Source: an uncultured Bryobacterales bacterium (GTDB lineage: Bacteria; Acidobacteriota; Terriglobia; Bryobacterales; UBA6623). Taken from it: a stretch of DNA of 64,000 bases. The notes beneath the pieces were generated by a model. The model saw only the letters and a program-made list of their open reading frames with translations. It did not search any database and was not told the origin of the DNA. Position 1 is the stretch's first letter; the number at the start of each line of letters is the position of its first letter. Both the position numbers and the translations under genes were made by a program. The stretch spans positions 248,001 to 312,000 of the forward strand of contig CATOTH010000010.1 of NCBI GenBank assembly GCA_951813065.1, read 5' to 3'. Shown here piece by piece: positions 62,399 to 64,000 of this stretch.

Positions 62399-63386
62399 TT
62401 GCAGGACAATGGGGGCGTGGCTCCGGCGCTACCTCGAAGAGCACATCGTCAGTGAACGGAACCTGGCGGAGAACACCCGACAGAGCTATCGGGATACGTT
62501 CACCCTCTTGCTGCCATTCATCAGCGCAGGAGCCCGGAAACCGATCGACCGGCTGGTCATCGACGATCTCACCGCCGAAAGGCTGCGCGCCTTCCTCGAC
62601 CATGTCGAGACGGAGCGTGGCTGCTCCGTGGAAACCCGGAACCGGCGCCTGACCGCCGTTCGCGCCTTCGCCCGCTTCGTGGCCAGCCGCGACCCCGCCC
62701 TGGTCGCCTGGTGCGGCCACATCCGCGCCATCCCGGTGAAGCGGGCAGCGCCGAAGCCGGTCGCCTGGCTGACCCGGGCGGAGACGGACGCCCTCCTTGC
62801 CGCCCCCGACAGGAAAACGCCAAGGGGCCGCACCGAACACGCCATCCTGATCTTCCTCGTGAACACCGGTGCCCGCGTCTCGGAGGCCTCCGGGCTCCGG
62901 ATCGCCGACATTGCGTTCAGCCAAAGAAACGGAGGCTCTGCCCTTGCCACTCTCCATGGCAAGGGCGGCAAAGTCCGCCAATGCCCGCTGTGGAAGGAAA
63001 CCGAACGGGTGGTGGCGGAACAGACAGCAGGGCGCTCAAACGGCGACCCCGTGTTCTCCAGCCGCTACGGCAGGGCCTATACCCGCTTCGGCATCTATCG
63101 CGTGGTCGAGCGCTGTGCAGCGGCAGTGCCGGAACTGTCCGGGAAGACGACAACCCCGCATGTGCTTCGACACACGGCTGCTTGCAGCCTCGTACGCGCC
63201 GGAGTCGATCTCAATACCATCCGTGCCTGGCTCGGCCATGTCAGTCTCGATACAACCAACATCTACGCCGAGATCGACCTCGAGATGAAGGCGCGGGCGA
63301 TGGCACTCTGCGATGCGGTCGAGGAGGGACCGACGCGGCCGTGGAAGGAGGATCGAGGGGTGATGGCGTTCCTCCGGTCACTCTGA
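62391..63386 (+). CDS. ritC: RIT tyrosine recombinase C
   Basis: The 331-aa protein has WLRRYLEEHIVSERNLAENT and RQSYRDTFTLLLPFI in the core-binding domain. The catalytic domain has FLVNTGARVSEASGLRIADI (first Arg), TPHVLRHTAACSLVRAG (HxLRH) and WLGHVSLDTTNIYAEI (His, Tyr). ATG 62391 lies eight bases before the ritB stop, with GGAG upstream. Its last four codons lie inside the right inverted repeat, so the inverted repeat has a coding constraint on one side only. Confidence 0.9.
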   Translation: MRDCRTMGAWLRRYLEEHIVSERNLAENTRQSYRDTFTLLLPFISAGARKPIDRLVIDDLTAERLRAFLDHVETERGCSVETRNRRLTAVRAFARFVASRDPALVAWCGHIRAIPVKRAAPKPVAWLTRAETDALLAAPDRKTPRGRTEHAILIFLVNTGARVSEASGLRIADIAFSQRNGGSALATLHGKGGKVRQCPLWKETERVVAEQTAGRSNGDPVFSSRYGRAYTRFGIYRVVERCAAAVPELSGKTTTPHVLRHTAACSLVRAGVDLNTIRAWLGHVSLDTTNIYAEIDLEMKARAMALCDAVEEGPTRPWKEDRGVMAFLRSL

Positions 63387-63482
63387 GCGCAGAAAGGAAT
63401 GTTGCGGAGAGTCCGGCTTCACCGCTGAGAGACAAGCGCATTCCGGCGCATCGCAACATTCCCCGCACCGCAACATGTCACC
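63375..63482 (-). repeat. Right 108-bp inverted repeat of the RIT element
   Basis: Reverse complement of 60064-60171 with a single mismatch. It overlaps the 3' end of ritC (63375-63386) at its inner edge and the CACCAT border repeat at its outer edge. Confidence 0.95.
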
Positions 63483-63484
63483 AT

Positions 63485-63946
63485 GCTCCCCACCACGGCC
63501 TCGCCGGTGACACGCCCTTGGATCGCTGGGCACAGGTCGGTGACCACGTGCGCTTTGCCGGCCCCGGCATCGACCTGCGGTGGATCTTCAGCTACCGCTT
63601 CGTGCGCCGCGTCAGCCGCGCCCGCACGGTCAACCTGCACGGCCGCCAGTACGAGACCGTAGCTGGGCTGGCCGGCCAGAAGGTCACCTTGGTGGTCGAG
63701 CCCGACGCCCCGCCCGAGCGGGCCCTGACGGTCCTGCACGAGGACGGCGAGAGCAGCCAGGCCACCCTGGTCGATCTCCAGGTCAACGCCCGCGCACGGC
63801 GCAGCCAGCCGCCCGCTGGGGACCCGCCGAAGCCCCCCGCCCGGCCCGCAACTCCCGACCGGGACCAGCGCCCCGCTCCGGCCAAACAGCAACTCCGGTT
63901 GCGCCAGCTGGCCGGCCCCGCTGCCGACCCCAAGGACAAACCCTGA
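63485..63946 (+). pseudogene. Integrase-core (DDE) transposase, piece 3 of 3
   Basis: The frame resumes APHHGLAGDTPLDRWAQVGD, the conserved post-catalytic segment, followed by FSYRFVRRVSRARTVNLHGR and YETVAGLAGQKVTLVVEPDA, a Mu-transposase-C-like beta barrel, and a proline- and glutamine-rich tail ending KDKP. TGA at 63944-63946 overlaps the ATG of the next gene (TGATG). Pieces 1 to 3 joined make a transposase of about 463 residues. Alone this part has no start codon in the transposase frame. Confidence 0.87.
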
Positions 63947-64000
63947 TGTACCGCCCGCATTTCGGCCTCACCGGCCTGCCCTTCGAAGCGCCCGCTGACA
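63946..64000 (+). CDS. ExeA/TnsC-like AAA ATPase of the transposon, first 18 codons
   Basis: The visible residues MYRPHFGLTGLPFEAPAD match the invariant start (MYxxHFGLxxxPF) of ExeA-type AAA ATPases that act as target selectors with integrase-fold transposases, comparable with TnsC, TniB or MuB. The ATG overlaps the transposase stop. The gene continues beyond the window, so its Walker motifs cannot be checked. Confidence 0.65.
   Translation, partial: MYRPHFGLTGLPFEAPAD

Larger units (their letters stand above)
60042..63478. mobile_element. RIT (recombinase-in-trio) element
   Basis: Three tandem tyrosine recombinases with overlapping ends, all on the plus strand, bounded by 108-bp inverted repeats matching at 107 positions: the defining layout of RIT elements. 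The six-base sequence CACCAT occurs at both borders (60036-60041 and 63479-63484), in place of a single copy in the reconstructed transposase. The right inverted repeat runs into the border repeat. All three recombinases look intact, so the element may still be active. Confidence 0.88.

Overview
The window is about 64 kb of GC-rich bacterial chromosome. I read it as an Acidobacteriota-like genome, probably in or near Bryobacterales. The reasons are gene content only: secreted sulfatases, a ThuA-like protein, a YVTN beta-propeller, a DUF5060/DUF4038 glycosidase-like protein, a Tat-exported molybdenum hydroxylase, and several starts without a clear Shine-Dalgarno sequence. There is no 16S gene, so the lineage is an inference.

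1-13.4 kb is ordinary chromosome. It holds the end of an Nramp-type metal transporter, pyrE, an M16 peptidase, a DUF5060/DUF4038 protein, tilS-ftsH, ssb, a YVTN propeller protein, larB, a ThuA protein and an OmpR-type two-component system. A tRNA-Arg(ACG) at 13431-13507 borders a small decayed island (13508 to about 15910). This carries remnants of a type I restriction-modification locus (hsdS and hsdR, both broken) around an intact DUF433/DUF5615 toxin-antitoxin pair. An imperfect copy of the tRNA 3' end lies at the far edge.

16-50 kb returns to chromosomal genes: a xylose-isomerase-family protein; an AttH/FtsX-permease/ATPase export cluster; a Uma2 protein with a heptad-repeat tail; a degraded stretch (21.6-24.1 kb); a TPP enzyme beside a five-heme cytochrome c; pdxS-pdxT; hemW; a DinG-type helicase; four glycosyltransferases with overlapping genes; a class V aminotransferase; a MidA-type methyltransferase; a HEAT/cyclophilin fusion; a PaoABC-like periplasmic molybdenum oxidoreductase; two divergent sulfatases; and a TPR protein.

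50-64 kb is a pile of mobile DNA. It starts with a truncated DruA-like (DUF4338) gene and a dead AbiE toxin-antitoxin operon, which has an in-frame amber codon in abiEi and an insertion in abiEii. The insertion is a DUF4338-IS4 transposase fusion. Next comes a transposon with a DUF6431 protein, an integrase-fold (DDE) transposase and the start of an ExeA/TnsC-like ATPase. Its transposase gene is cut into three pieces. A 3.3-kb serine-recombinase module (recombinase, 89-aa protein, HTH protein, DUF5372 protein) sits between pieces one and two. A complete RIT (recombinase-in-trio) element of three overlapping tyrosine recombinases, bounded by 108-bp inverted repeats matching at 107 positions, sits between pieces two and three. 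Removing both insertions restores a continuous transposase apart from one missing base near 56456.
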